Shown: piece by piece, positions 37,875 to 46,764 of the stretch
Layout: each line of letters starts with the position of its first letter
How positions within the stretch are numbered: the first letter of the stretch is position 1
NCBI GenBank assembly: GCA_963788145.1
Contig: CAWBFQ010000006.1
Coordinates: forward strand, 248,001-312,000
Source: UTCFX2 sp963788145
GTDB lineage: Bacteria; Chloroflexota; Anaerolineae; Anaerolineales; UBA4823
DNA: 64,000 nt
Direction: 5' to 3'
Notes under the pieces: generated by a model
Told to the model about the DNA's origin: nothing
The model's input: only the letters and a program-made list of their open reading frames with translations
Databases searched by the model: none
Made by a program: the position numbers and the translations under genes

Positions 37875-38342
37875 ATGGTAACCTTCAAAACTCCACAAAT
37901 CATCCAACTCCGGCGTGAAGATATGGAAAAGATGCGCTGTGATGTTCAAGCCAGAGACCCAGAAGAAGCATGCGGGCTGTTGGCAGGCTGGTTCAATGGA
38001 GATATTATCCAGGTTTTGGAGGTTCTTCCCATCGAAAATATCCTGCATAGCCCGACGCGATTCCGGCTGAACCCCCAGGAACAACTGGCTGCTTTCAATT
38101 GGATCGACTCACACGGTTTAGAAATGGCGGGAATTTACCACTCCCACCCACAGGGGCAAACTGAACCATCCGCTACCGATGTGGACGAAGCCCACTACCC
38201 GGAGGTGGCCCACCTGATTTGGGCTAATCAGCCCACAAGATGGCAATGCAGGGCATTTTTTATCCAATCCGGTCAGATTGCTCCGCTGAAAATTGTTTTT
38301 TTTTACCCACACAGCAACGGTTTGTATGTGATCGGGTTATAA
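37875..38342 (+). CDS. JAMM/MPN (Mov34/PAD-1) family metalloprotease-like protein
   Basis: This 155-residue single-domain JAMM protein has the active-site Glu in EEACGLLAGW near residue 33, the metal-binding HSHPQGQTEPSATD (HxH-x7-S-x2-D) near residue 90-103 and little else. Bacterial JAMM proteins of this size cleave isopeptide or peptide bonds, often trimming ubiquitin-like sulfur carriers such as MoaD, ThiS or CysO types. No sulfur-carrier gene is adjacent. All metal ligands are present, so it should be active. Confidence 0.88.
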   Translation: MVTFKTPQIIQLRREDMEKMRCDVQARDPEEACGLLAGWFNGDIIQVLEVLPIENILHSPTRFRLNPQEQLAAFNWIDSHGLEMAGIYHSHPQGQTEPSATDVDEAHYPEVAHLIWANQPTRWQCRAFFIQSGQIAPLKIVFFYPHSNGLYVIGL

Positions 38343-38415
38343 ATACCGATGATGAATACCGGGAGATAGCGGAAACCCGGAGTGAAACGTATGGCAACGA
38401 AGGAGAACAGCGCCT

Positions 38416-39069
38416 GTGATTGAAAGCATATTGATCACTATTTTGGTAACCCTGTTAGGTTATCTGATTGGTTCAACCCCTATGGGTTACCTGGTCATTA
38501 AAATATTCAAGCGCCAGGATATCACCCTGATCGGGAGCGGCCGAACCGGCGGGACAAATGCAATGCGCGGAGGTGGGCTTTGGATGGGTTTGCTTACAGG
38601 GATTTTAGATTTTCTAAAAGGCTTCATGGCCATTTGGATTGCCCGCTGGCTGATGCCTGGTACAATTTGGCCGCAGGTACTGGCTGGGGCAGCCGCTGTC
38701 TTTGGACACAACTGGTCGATCTGGCTTTATCTTTTCACCAAGAAATTGAACGCCGGAGCAGGCACCGGACCTAACCTGGGGGCAGCGATCGCCTTTTGGC
38801 CTCCAGCAGCGCTGGTCGTCATCCCAATAATCCTGTTTTTCGTGTTTATCGTTGGATACGCATCTCTGGCTTCGATCGCAGCCGCAATCGCAATCGTGAT
38901 CATTTTGTTCTTGCGAGCAGCGTATGTTGGAACCCCCTGGCAATATGGCATCTATGGAATTCTTACTGCCGTGATCGTGATCTGGGCTTTACGCCCGAAT
39001 ATCAAACGTCTATTTAATGGAACAGAGCGAAGGGTTGGCATTTTTGCGAGGAAATCTGCCAGCGGGTAA
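38416..39069 (+). CDS. plsY: Glycerol-3-phosphate acyltransferase PlsY
   Basis: PlsY moves an acyl group from acyl-phosphate to glycerol-3-phosphate, starting phospholipid synthesis. This 217-residue protein has about five to seven helices and the three PlsY motifs in recognisable form: GSTPMGYLVIK, GSGRTGGTNAMR and VFGHNWSIWL with KLNAGAGTG. The start is a GTG at 38416 with AAGGAG about 10 bp upstream. The C-terminus is highly basic (RLFNGTERRVG). It converges with the MBL gene. Confidence 0.9.
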   Translation: MIESILITILVTLLGYLIGSTPMGYLVIKIFKRQDITLIGSGRTGGTNAMRGGGLWMGLLTGILDFLKGFMAIWIARWLMPGTIWPQVLAGAAAVFGHNWSIWLYLFTKKLNAGAGTGPNLGAAIAFWPPAALVVIPIILFFVFIVGYASLASIAAAIAIVIILFLRAAYVGTPWQYGIYGILTAVIVIWALRPNIKRLFNGTERRVGIFARKSASG

Positions 39070-39075
39070 GCCGCA

Positions 39076-39978
39076 TCATTCGTCTTCGTAGTCTTCATCC
39101 TCGTACGTCTCATCGAAATCATCATCTTCCGGCGGAGCGGCTGGCAGTTCGCCGTATATCTGACGATAAAGCGCCCGCAGGTTCCGCCGGTGGAGTTCCC
39201 CTGCCAAACCGCCAATTAATACGCGGCTTTTACCACAACTCTCCACAGTGGATTCCTCCAATACTTCCTGTGGATACTTGCGCCGAGCTGCTTTTCGCAC
39301 AACCTTGCGGATGTTCGAGAGATAACTGAGGTTATCTTTAATGTAATTATCTATCTCACCGCGTAAAATGATATCCCCATGCCCCTGAACGATGTTTTCC
39401 AAACCCAGGCGCCCAATCCGTTTCAATGAGGCCGTCATCAAGTCGAGATCGCCATCCACAATATATGGGAGCGGCATGGCAACATCCCCAGCAAAAAGGA
39501 TGCGATCCTCTTCCACTAAGATGGCAGTATTATCCAGGCTATGACCAGGTAGTGGGAACATCGTCAGCGTTTTCTTACCCACTCGCAAATTCAAATCCCC
39601 TTCGCTAAAGGTAATTTGGGGCAGGACAATCTTAACGTTTCGATACGTCTGACTGCTTCGGCGAGACTCTTCTAGCGCCAATCTGCCCTTGGAATCAAGG
39701 TATTGCCGACAGAGAGGATGGGCAAGGATTGTTGTGCCAGGGAAGAAACAATTACCCCAGGCGTGATCAGCGTGGCTATGGGTATTAATGATATATCGAA
39801 TAGGCACATTCAACTCTTGTTCGATAAAATCTCGGATAGCCAGCGATTCGTCTGGTGTAGCCAATGTATCGATCAAGACCGCCCAGTTTGGGCCAATCAC
39901 TGCTCCTGCGGTTACTTGAGCATACACATCACTTTGAAAAGAGAAAACGTTGTCTGCGATTCTTTCTCGTTGCATCAT
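39076..39978 (-). CDS. MBL-fold metallo-hydrolase
   Basis: This protein of 301 residues has a metallo-beta-lactamase core: the metal site NTHSHADHAWGN near residue 63, PLPGHSLDNTAILVEEDRIL with the third His, and IVQGHGDII. The C-terminal tail (last about 20 residues) is strongly acidic (DDDFDETYEDEDYEDE), which is unusual for the fold. The start at 39978 (or ATG 39975) has AGGGGACGAG upstream. The function beyond hydrolase is unknown. Confidence 0.88.
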   Translation of the reverse strand: MMQRERIADNVFSFQSDVYAQVTAGAVIGPNWAVLIDTLATPDESLAIRDFIEQELNVPIRYIINTHSHADHAWGNCFFPGTTILAHPLCRQYLDSKGRLALEESRRSSQTYRNVKIVLPQITFSEGDLNLRVGKKTLTMFPLPGHSLDNTAILVEEDRILFAGDVAMPLPYIVDGDLDLMTASLKRIGRLGLENIVQGHGDIILRGEIDNYIKDNLSYLSNIRKVVRKAARRKYPQEVLEESTVESCGKSRVLIGGLAGELHRRNLRALYRQIYGELPAAPPEDDDFDETYEDEDYEDE

Positions 39979-40129
39979 ATCTCGTCCCCTAACATAAAGG
40001 GTCTGGCTGTAAGTCTGGTCATATTGCAATCAATGGCGCTGCAGGAATCTCTCAAGCAGGAATTTTATGCTTTTGGTAGGATAGCACAAACCCAAACCAA
40101 AAGCAAGAAAACTTAACCTATCTTTAACC

Positions 40130-40157
40130 TTGCTGTTTCTTCAAACAAGAGTATAAT
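40130..40157 (+). promoter_or_regulatory. Promoter of the valS leader
   Basis: A TATAAT box (40152-40157) is preceded by TTGCTG (40130-40135) with a 16 bp spacer. It lies just upstream of the T-box leader, so transcription would start near 40164. The -10 is perfect and the -35 is a partial match. Confidence 0.6.
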
Positions 40158-40164
40158 GAAAAAT

Positions 40165-40515
40165 CTGGTTTAGATTGACATAATAACTCAGATGACAACC
40201 GAATATCCTCACCGGGAGGAGTAAGTTTTTAAAGACCTGACCAGAGAAGGAGCGGCCCTTGGCTGAAAGCCCCCACAGGCAGTAAAAACTGAATGTCGCC
40301 TGGATCGATTGCCGAAGAAACCCCAGATGGTCAGCATCTCTGAGAGAGTAGAACGGCACGGGTTTGCCCGTTATCGCAAAACTCTGTTCGGCAAGAGCAC
40401 AACTTTTGCCCGCCAGGGATTGAGTGCACCGGGTATAGCCTGGTGAATTGAGGTGGTATCGCGGAAGATAATACCTTTCGTCCTCAGTGGACAAGAGGTA
40501 TTTGTTTTTTTAATT
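40165..40515 (+). promoter_or_regulatory. T-box riboswitch upstream of valS (specifier GUC)
   Basis: This leader RNA senses uncharged tRNA. The lower stem I pairs CCGGG (40212-40216) with CCTGG (40299-40303), and the next helix pairs AGTTTTT (40224-40230) with AAAAACT (40284-40290). The internal loop between them carries GTC at 40295-40297, a valine codon, opposite an AGTA sequence. The T-box sequence AGGTGGTATCGCGG lies at 40451-40464. A terminator hairpin follows (ATACCT near 40471 with AGGTAT near 40496) and ends in a T run at 40502-40511. Uncharged tRNA-Val would stabilise the antiterminator and switch valS on. Confidence 0.93.
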
Positions 40516-40568
40516 AGATGGACGGAAATCCCGTCATTGTTTTTATCCCAGTTTGTTTGTGAGGACCG

Positions 40569-43290
40569 ATGAGCGAATATTCACTCCCAAAAACATACGA
40601 CTTCCATAATACCGAAAAACGCACGTACGAATGGTGGGAGAAGAACCGGTACTTTAAACCATTCAATGATCCAAATGGGCCAGATTTTGATCCAACGATC
40701 AAAACCTTTGTGATCTCAATCCCGCCTCCGAACGTGACTGGCGAACTGCACCTGGGTCATGCCATGTTTGTTTCAATGGAAGATCTGATGATCCGCTATC
40801 ACCGCATGAAGGGTGATGCAACGTTATGGATACCTGGAAGCGACCATGCCGGCATCGCTACACAGCTTCAGGTGGAAAAAGCGTTAGCAAAGGAAGGCTT
40901 GAAGCGCGAAGAGATCGGCCGGGAGGAATTTCTACGGCGCACGTGGGCCTGGAAAGAAAAATACGGCGGAATCATCACCGACCAAATCCGCCGGCTGGGC
41001 GCATCTTGCGACTGGGAGCGTGAACGGTTCACACTCGACGAAGGATTGTCCCGAGCAGTCCGTGAGGCATTTGTCCGTTTGTATGAAAAAGGGTTGATCT
41101 ATCGCGGCCCACGTTTGATCAATTGGTCGCCTGGGCTCCGAACCGCGGTTTCAGACCTTGAGGTGGAATATTCCGAAGAGCCGGGCGTTCTTTATTACTT
41201 TAAATATCAGCTGGCAGATAATCCGGATGAATACTTGCCCGTCGCCACTACCCGTCCAGAGACAATTCTTGGCGATACAGCAGTCGCAGTCCACCCCGAT
41301 GATGAGCGTTATCAAAAATATATCGGACGAATGGCGCTGGTGCCCATCCTGGGGCGGCAGATCCCGGTGATTGCCGATGAAGCAGTGGAGCGAGAATTCG
41401 GCGGCGGCGCGGCTGAAAGTCACCCCCGGACATGATCCGACCGATTATCTGATCGGCGAGCGCCACGGGCTGGCGGTGATCTCCATCTTGGATACATCTG
41501 CCCGGGTGAATGAGAACGGCGGCCCTTACATTGGGATGGATCGTTTCGAAGCGCGCAAAAAGATCTGGGAAGATATGCGCCAGGCCGGTCTGGTGTTGAA
41601 AGAACAGCCCTATACCCTCACCGTGCCGCGCTCCCAGCGCGGGGGTGAAGTGATCGAACCGATGGTTTCAACCCAATGGTTTGTGCGCATCCAGCCATTA
41701 GCCGAAGCTGCTCTAAAAGCGGTGCGGTCTGGAGACATTCGGATTGTACCCGAGCGCTTTACAAAGGTTTATTACAACTGGCTAGAGAACATCGAAGATT
41801 GGTGCATTTCTCGCCAACTCTGGTGGGGGCACCGCATCCCGGTTTGGCACTGCCTGGATTGCGGGAAGATGACCGTGGAACGTCAGGACCCTTCCCAGTG
41901 CTCCCATTGCGGCAGCAGAAATATCCAGCAAGATCCAGATGTATTAGACACCTGGTTCTCCTCTGGACTTTGGCCTTTTTCCACCCTGGGTTGGCCGGAT
42001 GATACCCCCGATCTGCGCTACTTTTACCCAACCAGTTGTTTGGAAACAGGCTACGACATACTTTTCTTCTGGGTCGCGTGGATGATTATGTCAGGGTTAG
42101 AATTCACCCATCAAATCCCATTTAACACAATCTATCTGCACGGCTTGATCCGGGATGAGCATGGGCGTAAGATGAGTAAGAGCTACGGAAACGTGATTGA
42201 CCCTTTGCAAGTCATGGAAGAGTTGGGCACAGATGCGCTGCGCTTCACGCTGCTGGTTGGCTCGACCCCCGGAAACGATATGAACCTCAGCCTGAAGAAA
42301 GTGGAGGCTAATCGGAATTTTGCCAACAAGATCTGGAATGCAGGTCGTTTTGTGATCTCCGCACTATCCAGCTTGCCGCCAGAGCCAGATCTGCTCCAAA
42401 CTGCAAGCAGTGAATCCGGTTGGACGCTGGCCGATTCGTGGATCTGGGCTCGCTTGCAAACATTGGTGCGAGATGTGGAACGACTTTTCCAGGCATTGCA
42501 ATATGGAGAAGCCGGACGCCAAATTTACGAATTTTTCTGGGGCGATTTTGCCGATTGGTATGTCGAAATTGCCAAGCTGCAACTCCACCAGAACAACGAG
42601 CGAGCGGTACGAACGGCTTATGCGCTTGTTCGAATCCTCGATACCAGCCTGCGTTTGCTTCATCCATTTACCCCCTTTGTGACCGAAGAACTATGGGGCC
42701 ATTTAAAAAAGGCTGTTCAGGACTCTGCCCTGGGGGATGTGTTGAACGATTGGCCAGAAGCCTTGATTATTGCTCCCTGGCCGATGCCACGTAAAGAAGA
42801 GGCGTGGGAGGCGCAAAGCGGCTCCGATTTCAGTCTGGTACAGGAGATCGTCCGCAGTATTCGAAATATCCGCTCAGAGAAAAATGTTAAACTCGGACGT
42901 CGTATTCCGGCGATATTCGTTTCTCAATCTAAGGGTACGCTTCTCCGCGAGCAGTCATCCGCTATGGCTGCTTTGGCAGGGTTAGATCTGCAAAATCTGC
43001 AATTCCTGGAATCAATTGCCGCCAAACCTGAAGGACATACTGCCCTGGTGGTAGGCCCAGTTGAGATTTTCCTGCCTTTGGCGGGTATGGTTGATAGCCA
43101 GGAGGAACGTTCACGGCTGGAAAAAGAGTTGGCATCTATCCAGGAACAGATCATGCGGCTGGAGACGCTTTTATCCGGATCCTTCGCCCAAAAAGCCCCG
43201 CCAGCGGTCGTACAAAAAGAGCGTGAGAAGCTGGAGGCTTATATTGAGACCGCCGAAAAGCTACGCAGCCAAATAGCTGCCATCGAATAA
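40569..43290 (+). CDS. valS: Valyl-tRNA synthetase (frameshifted)
   Basis: This class Ia synthetase attaches valine to tRNA-Val and edits mischarged threonine. Motifs are NVTGELHLGHAM (HIGH variant HLGH) near residue 58, the editing-domain TTRPETILGDTAVAVHP, GHDPTDYLIG, KMSKSYGNVIDP near residue 538 and the C-terminal coiled-coil from about residue 840 (EERSRLEKELASIQEQ). The frame shifts near 41400-41412 in a GC-rich repeat, at EREFG to KVTPGHDP. Joined length is about 907 residues, which is normal. Expression should respond to valine-tRNA charging through the leader. Because valS is essential, the break is probably a sequencing error. Confidence 0.94.
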
Positions 43291-43306
43291 GAACACGCGT
43301 CCAATC

Positions 43307-43355
43307 CGCACGGGTTCGGATAGATGATTAATCCCTTTCTACCCGAACCCGTGCG
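43307..43355. terminator. Perfect 13 bp inverted repeat between convergent genes
   Basis: CGCACGGGTTCGG (43307-43319) and its exact complement at 43343-43355 flank a 23-base loop. It sits 17 bp after the valS stop and 10 bp after the M29 stop, where a shared terminator is expected. No clear T run follows on either strand, so it may be a factor-dependent or processing hairpin instead. Confidence 0.5.
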
Positions 43356-43364
43356 AGCATTCGG

Positions 43365-44466
43365 CTATGAAATGACGAATTTTCCATCCTTATAATAAAG
43401 CTCACCATCAATGACCATTTCGCTATCGGCCATATCACAAAGCATATCCCAGTGCACCCCGGATTCATTTTCCCCACCCACTTCTGGGAAACCTGCGCCA
43501 ACCGCCAGATGAATTGTACCACCCAGCTTCTCGTCGAAGAGCATATTCTTCGTAAAACGCGGGATGGAATAGTTGGTTCCGATTCCCAATTCTCCCAGGT
43601 AGCGCGCACCGGGGTCTGTATTCAAGATCTGCGTTAGAAACGCTTCTCCTTTCACCGCCTTTTCACGAACCACCTTGCCGTCCTCAAACCACAGCTCAAT
43701 ATCGGAAACTTCGCGCCCATCATAAATGGCTGGGTAAGCAAATCGGATCCAGCCATTCACCGATTTCTCCACAGGTGAGGTGTAGATCTCCCCATCTGGG
43801 AAATTCTCTTTTCCGGCGGCCCCCAGAAAAGACCGATCTTTGATGGATAGTTGTAGATCAACATCTTTACCCCGAATGACAATCGAACTTTTTCCCTTCA
43901 TAGATTTCGATCAATCGCTGCTGGCGATTATGCTCTTCCTTCCAGCCAGATACAGGATCAGGGAGATCGAGCATCCCCGCCTGATAAACAAAGTCCTGGT
44001 ATTCACTCAAGCTCATATCGGCTTCCTGAGCATTCGCCTGGGTCGGAAATACGGTGAGTGTCCATTTCAGATCACCGGATCCAATCCGTTCGATCATTTT
44101 ATTAAACAATCCCCGTCTGGCTTTGCGAGCGCGGCTGATACAGGCGGGGTCTATACCCGAAAGCTCGCGTGTATTATGTTGAGCATCGATATGCAGGATG
44201 GCGCGATAATGCTCGTGAATGTATCGATTGATGGGTGAAACATAATCCAACTGCGAATCGCTGGCATATCGATAATACAGCTCCAATTCCCCAGGGATTT
44301 GATAGAGGAAGACGACATTTGCCCCAGCCAATAAAGCCTCTTTCAACACAGCCAGGTTAAGTTCATCGGCAAGCGGGCTGGTCTTAACCGCTAATTCTTC
44401 TCCAGGTTGCAAATCAAGAGAATAATGCACCAATACTTGGGCTAGTTTTTCTACCCGTGGGTCCAT
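43365..44466 (-). CDS. M29 family aminopeptidase (frameshifted)
   Basis: This metalloaminopeptidase of the thermophilic M29 group, about 366 residues when joined, starts MDPRVEKLAQVLVHYSLDLQ and has PTQANAQEADMSLSEYQDFV in its first part. The second frame, from about 43890, holds DGEIYTSPVEKSVNG, FLGELGIGTNYSIPR-like region GELGIGTNYSIPR and GVHWDMLCD, with metal-ligand Glu, His and Asp residues seen in the family. The stop of the first frame falls at KKFDCHSG, so the frameshift is around 43885-43895. Promoter and ribosome site (AAGGAG) are present upstream. Confidence 0.9.
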
Positions 44467-44528
44467 CTTTCGACTCCTTCTGACCGATCGAATCTAGGCT
44501 ATCTTTGTTGAGCGCTGGCTCGATAGTT

Positions 44529-44557
44529 ATTTTACCTGGATACCCAATTCCTCGCAA
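44529..44557 (-). promoter_or_regulatory. Promoter upstream of the M29 aminopeptidase
   Basis: On the minus strand TTGCGA (44557-44552) is followed after 17 bp by TAAAAT (44534-44529). It lies about 63 bp before the start codon and would produce a short leader. Both boxes are one or two bases from consensus. Confidence 0.5.
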
Positions 44558-44670
44558 TTTTGTTAAATTTTTAAGACCGGCCTCGATACCTCTCAATAAA
44601 CTCTCCGGTACGAGCGAACATTAACCAAAATTCTCGAAGTCTTCGCAGGTATAATCTAAGGTATCCCGAG

Positions 44671-45292
44671 GTGATCGTTCCAAAATTGGTAAAGTGAGAT
44701 AAATCGGCAGCATTGGAGATTGAACTCGGTCAAAACTGACCGGTCATGCGATCAAATCGGCCTGCTTGAGACCGCGGGACAGATGGTTTCCCGCAAACGC
44801 AATCAGGCGGCTAACGTCGAGTGCAGATAGCTCACGTTTATACCCGCGGCATCGAACGATAGCGTTCTTTGATCCGCCATCCGATACTACGTTCACAGTG
44901 ATTATTGGTACCATCCAGAATTATGTTTCCATATTCATCCTTCCAAGTGCGCAGGCGATAAGCGGCATCATGTTTTTGACCTTTTCCGGGATTCCGGGCG
45001 TTGGCATAGCGCAGGTACATCTGTTCTAGTTGCGGTTGATCTTCTGGTCGGCGAGAATGAATCAGCGTTTTCAACATAGTCAAATCGGCCACTTTTTTGA
45101 ACCCATCGGCATCTACTGCATCCAAGATCGGCTCAAGCCAGGCTTTCAATTGTTCGATGCTCAAAACCAGTCCATTGGTTGCATCGACCACGATCCCAAT
45201 CGTTAGCCACTGTCCATTACACCCTACACTTGTTATGTCTGCCCCAATCCCTTTTGTCTTGTACCCTTCCAGCATCTTTTCGCGCTTCATCC
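44671..45292 (-). mobile_element. Insertion sequence, copy 2 (5'-truncated)
   Basis: The terminal repeat at 44671-44693 and the sequence inward of it match the right end of the copy at 33.2-34.3 kb, in the opposite orientation. Homology stops at about 45290 inside the transposase gene, at the codons for PGMKREKM, and sequence of another element continues. About the first 127 codons and the left terminal repeat are therefore missing. Confidence 0.85.
44730..45290 (-). pseudogene. Truncated IS transposase (same family as the 33.3 kb copy)
   Basis: The frame from GMKREKMLEGYK to RIKERYRSM matches the transposase of copy 1 with few substitutions (ISIEQLKAW for ISIDQLKAW, ARNPGKG for ARKPGKG). 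It then breaks near 44850, where one extra C sits relative to copy 1 (GCCGCGGG against GCGCGGG). At the site where copy 1 has an extra C, this copy reads straight through (QLEQMYLRY). The N-terminal zinc-ribbon and DNA-binding parts are absent, so it cannot be a functional transposase. Confidence 0.85.
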
Positions 45293-46033
45293 CGGCCCTT
45301 GGCTTGTGGAGAGTTAGCGCACAGGATTTTGATGTCCAAATCCTGCATGGCTCGTTCAAATTGGGTCAGACCGCTACTCAACCCCAGGGGACGGGGTTGA
45401 TTGACCCGAAAGATGCTGTGTTTGTCGCTGTAAAAAGCCACCGGCTTGCCGTAACGCTCAAAATAATGCCGAGAAGCCTCACAGTAGGCAAAGAATGTCT
45501 CGTCTGGCACAAACCAGAGCTCTCCGAGCTGCCCCGTGGCATCGTCAATATACACCAGCAACGTACACTTCGGCCCGCGGTCTTCGAACCAGGCATGATC
45601 CGAGCCATCAATCTGCACCAATTCCCCTAAACATGCCCGCCGCTCTCGCATCTGGTGCACTGGCGGTTTCTTTGCCCGCTTCGGTTTCCACATCCTTTCT
45701 GCAATCATCAGCCTGCGCACACTTTCCCGCGATATCCCTAACCCATGCACTTCCGCCAGCTTTTCGTGCGCCAGCGTTGGCCCAAAACCTTCGTACTTCT
45801 CTTTCAGCAGATCCAACGCTTGCTGCTTTACTTGTTCGTCTATCTGGTGATTACTGGGCTTGCCTCGCCGTGGCGCTGATCAATCCTTTTGCTCCACGTG
45901 CTTTGTAGGCTTGATACAGCCGTTTGATCTGCCGCACACTCAACTTCAGTATCCGGGCTGCTTCTTTCTGCGTCAAGCGTTTGTCTTTGATCCGTTGCAT
46001 TGCTTCTAATCGGGTGATTTCTCGTTTGCTCAT
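45290..46033 (-). pseudogene. ISNCY/IS1202-like transposase, 3'-truncated and frameshifted
   Basis: The N-terminal helix-turn-helix reads TRLEAMQRIKDKRLTQKEAA and SVRQIKRLYQAY. After a frame change near 45880 the sequence continues PRRGKPSNHQIDEQV and ALDLLKEKYEGFGPTLAHEK, then the integrase core with LVQIDGSDHAWFEDRG, LLVYIDDATGQL and FYSDKHSIFR, ending NSPQAKGR, where homology stops. The next conserved part of the family (usually VERANKTLQDRLVKE) is replaced by the other element. Two of three catalytic acidic residues remain. It is not functional as it stands. Confidence 0.82.
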
Positions 46034-46110
46034 TGTCAGTAGTTCGTCCATTTTCTGTCCCTTCAAAGGGGACATTTCAACTTTGCGAAAAGGGGACTCT
46101 ACTACTTTGC
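45290..46110 (-). mobile_element. Truncated ISNCY/IS1202-like element
   Basis: The right side (46060-46110) carries repeated GGGGAC motifs (ACATTTCAACTTTGCGAAAA between two of them), typical of the ends of this element type. The transposase reads leftward from about 46033 and is lost at 45290, where it joins the other insertion sequence. The left half of the element, including the catalytic Glu region, is absent in the window. Confidence 0.7.
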
Positions 46111-46134
46111 GCTAACACACTCGTTCGCGTTTGC

Positions 46135-46163
46135 TTGACAGCCGCTGTACTCTCAGATACAAT
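46135..46163 (+). promoter_or_regulatory. Strong promoter of tRNA-Ala(CGC)
   Basis: A consensus TTGACA (46135-46140), a 17 bp spacer and TACAAT (46158-46163) lie 22 bp upstream of the tRNA gene. It is the best sigma-70-type match in the window. Confidence 0.8.
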
Positions 46164-46185
46164 GGACTTCGCTTTTAACAGAGTT

Positions 46186-46261
46186 GGGCCTGTAGCGCAG
46201 TTGGGAGCGCGCCTCAATCGCACTGAGGAGGCCAGGGGTTCGAATCCCCTCAGGTCCACCA
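46186..46261 (+). tRNA. tRNA-Ala (anticodon CGC)
   Basis: The 76-base gene folds as a cloverleaf: acceptor GGGCCTG pairs with CAGGTCC and includes the G3:U70 wobble that identifies alanine tRNAs. The anticodon stem CCTCA/TGAGG encloses loop ATCGCAC with anticodon CGC. The T arm has GGTTCGAATCC. The 3' CCA is encoded (ACCA end). It reads codon GCG. Confidence 0.93.
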
Positions 46262-46263
46262 AG

Positions 46264-46292
46264 TTGACGGATTGCAGGAACAAGTGTACAAT
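46264..46292 (+). promoter_or_regulatory. Strong promoter of tRNA-Ala(GGC), possibly also of the leuS leader
   Basis: TTGACG (46264-46269), a 17 bp spacer and TACAAT (46287-46292) begin 3 bp after the first tRNA and lie 22 bp before the second. No other good promoter was found between the second tRNA and the leucine T-box, so this one may read through into leuS. Confidence 0.75.
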
Positions 46293-46314
46293 ACCGTCGC
46301 TGACAAGAATATTA

Positions 46315-46387
46315 GGGCCCATAGCGCAGTTGGGAGCGCGTCTCAATGGCATTGAGAAGGCCGAGGGTTCGAATCCCTCTGGGTCCA
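46315..46387 (+). tRNA. tRNA-Ala (anticodon GGC)
   Basis: The 73-base gene has acceptor GGGCCCA paired with TGGGTCC, again with G3:U70. The anticodon stem TCTCA/TGAGA encloses loop ATGGCAT with anticodon GGC. The T arm has GGTTCGAATCC. Position 73 is A and CCA is not encoded (followed by CAC), unlike the neighbouring tRNA. It reads GCC and GCU. Confidence 0.93.
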
Positions 46388-46401
46388 CACAATCAAGCTC
46401 G

Positions 46402-46423
46402 GCGGTCAGCTTAAGCTGACCGC
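46402..46423. terminator. Perfect 22 bp palindrome after tRNA-Ala(GGC)
   Basis: GCGGTCAGCTTAAGCTGACCGC is a perfect self-complementary palindrome 14 bp after the tRNA. It lacks a following T run, so its role as terminator is uncertain. It may be a processing signal or a partial attenuator before the T-box leader. Confidence 0.45.
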
Positions 46424-46424
46424 T

Positions 46425-46745
46425 TGGGCGTTATAAGGCCATCGCAGGAGTAGTAAGCCATCTGCCAGCGAGTCGGGAGAGTGAGGTGAGAGCCCGGCAT
46501 TGTGTTCGCAGAGCACCCGCTATCTCAAGGCTGAACTCGCCTGCTGCCCCACGCAGTATGCAGTGTGGGGTTGACTCCGCCGGTGAAATGTTTTTTACCC
46601 AAAAGATCAGCCGACGGCGGGTTTCGCCCGGTATTGCGAACTGGAGCGGCTCAGATAAACGGATCAGCATCCATTATTTGAGCAAGCAGGGTGGCACCGC
46701 GGAGGGTTCCTTCGTCCCTGGGGACGGAGGATTTTTTGTTTAACT
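46425..46745 (+). promoter_or_regulatory. T-box riboswitch upstream of leuS (specifier CUC)
   Basis: Lower stem I pairs GCAGG (46444-46448) with CCTGC (46540-46544). The loop holds GAACTCG with CTC at 46536-46538, a leucine codon, at the same geometry as GUC in the valS leader. The T-box consensus AGGGTGGCACCGCGG is perfect at 46688-46702. The terminator stem TCCTTCGTCC (46708-46717) with GGACGGAGGA (46722-46731) ends in TTTTTTG. Uncharged tRNA-Leu should relieve termination. A strong AAAGGAGG site follows before leuS. Confidence 0.94.
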
Positions 46746-46764
46746 GCAGGAAAGGAGGTTTCGA

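Noticed and set aside
44838..45359. A 173-residue minus-strand open frame joining the two insertion sequences
   Set aside because: Its first 23 residues come from the wrong frame of the ISNCY-like element; it is an accident of the junction.
46077..46388. 103-residue minus-strand open frame over the tRNA genes
   Set aside because: It is the complement of the two tRNA-Ala genes, a common false gene call.
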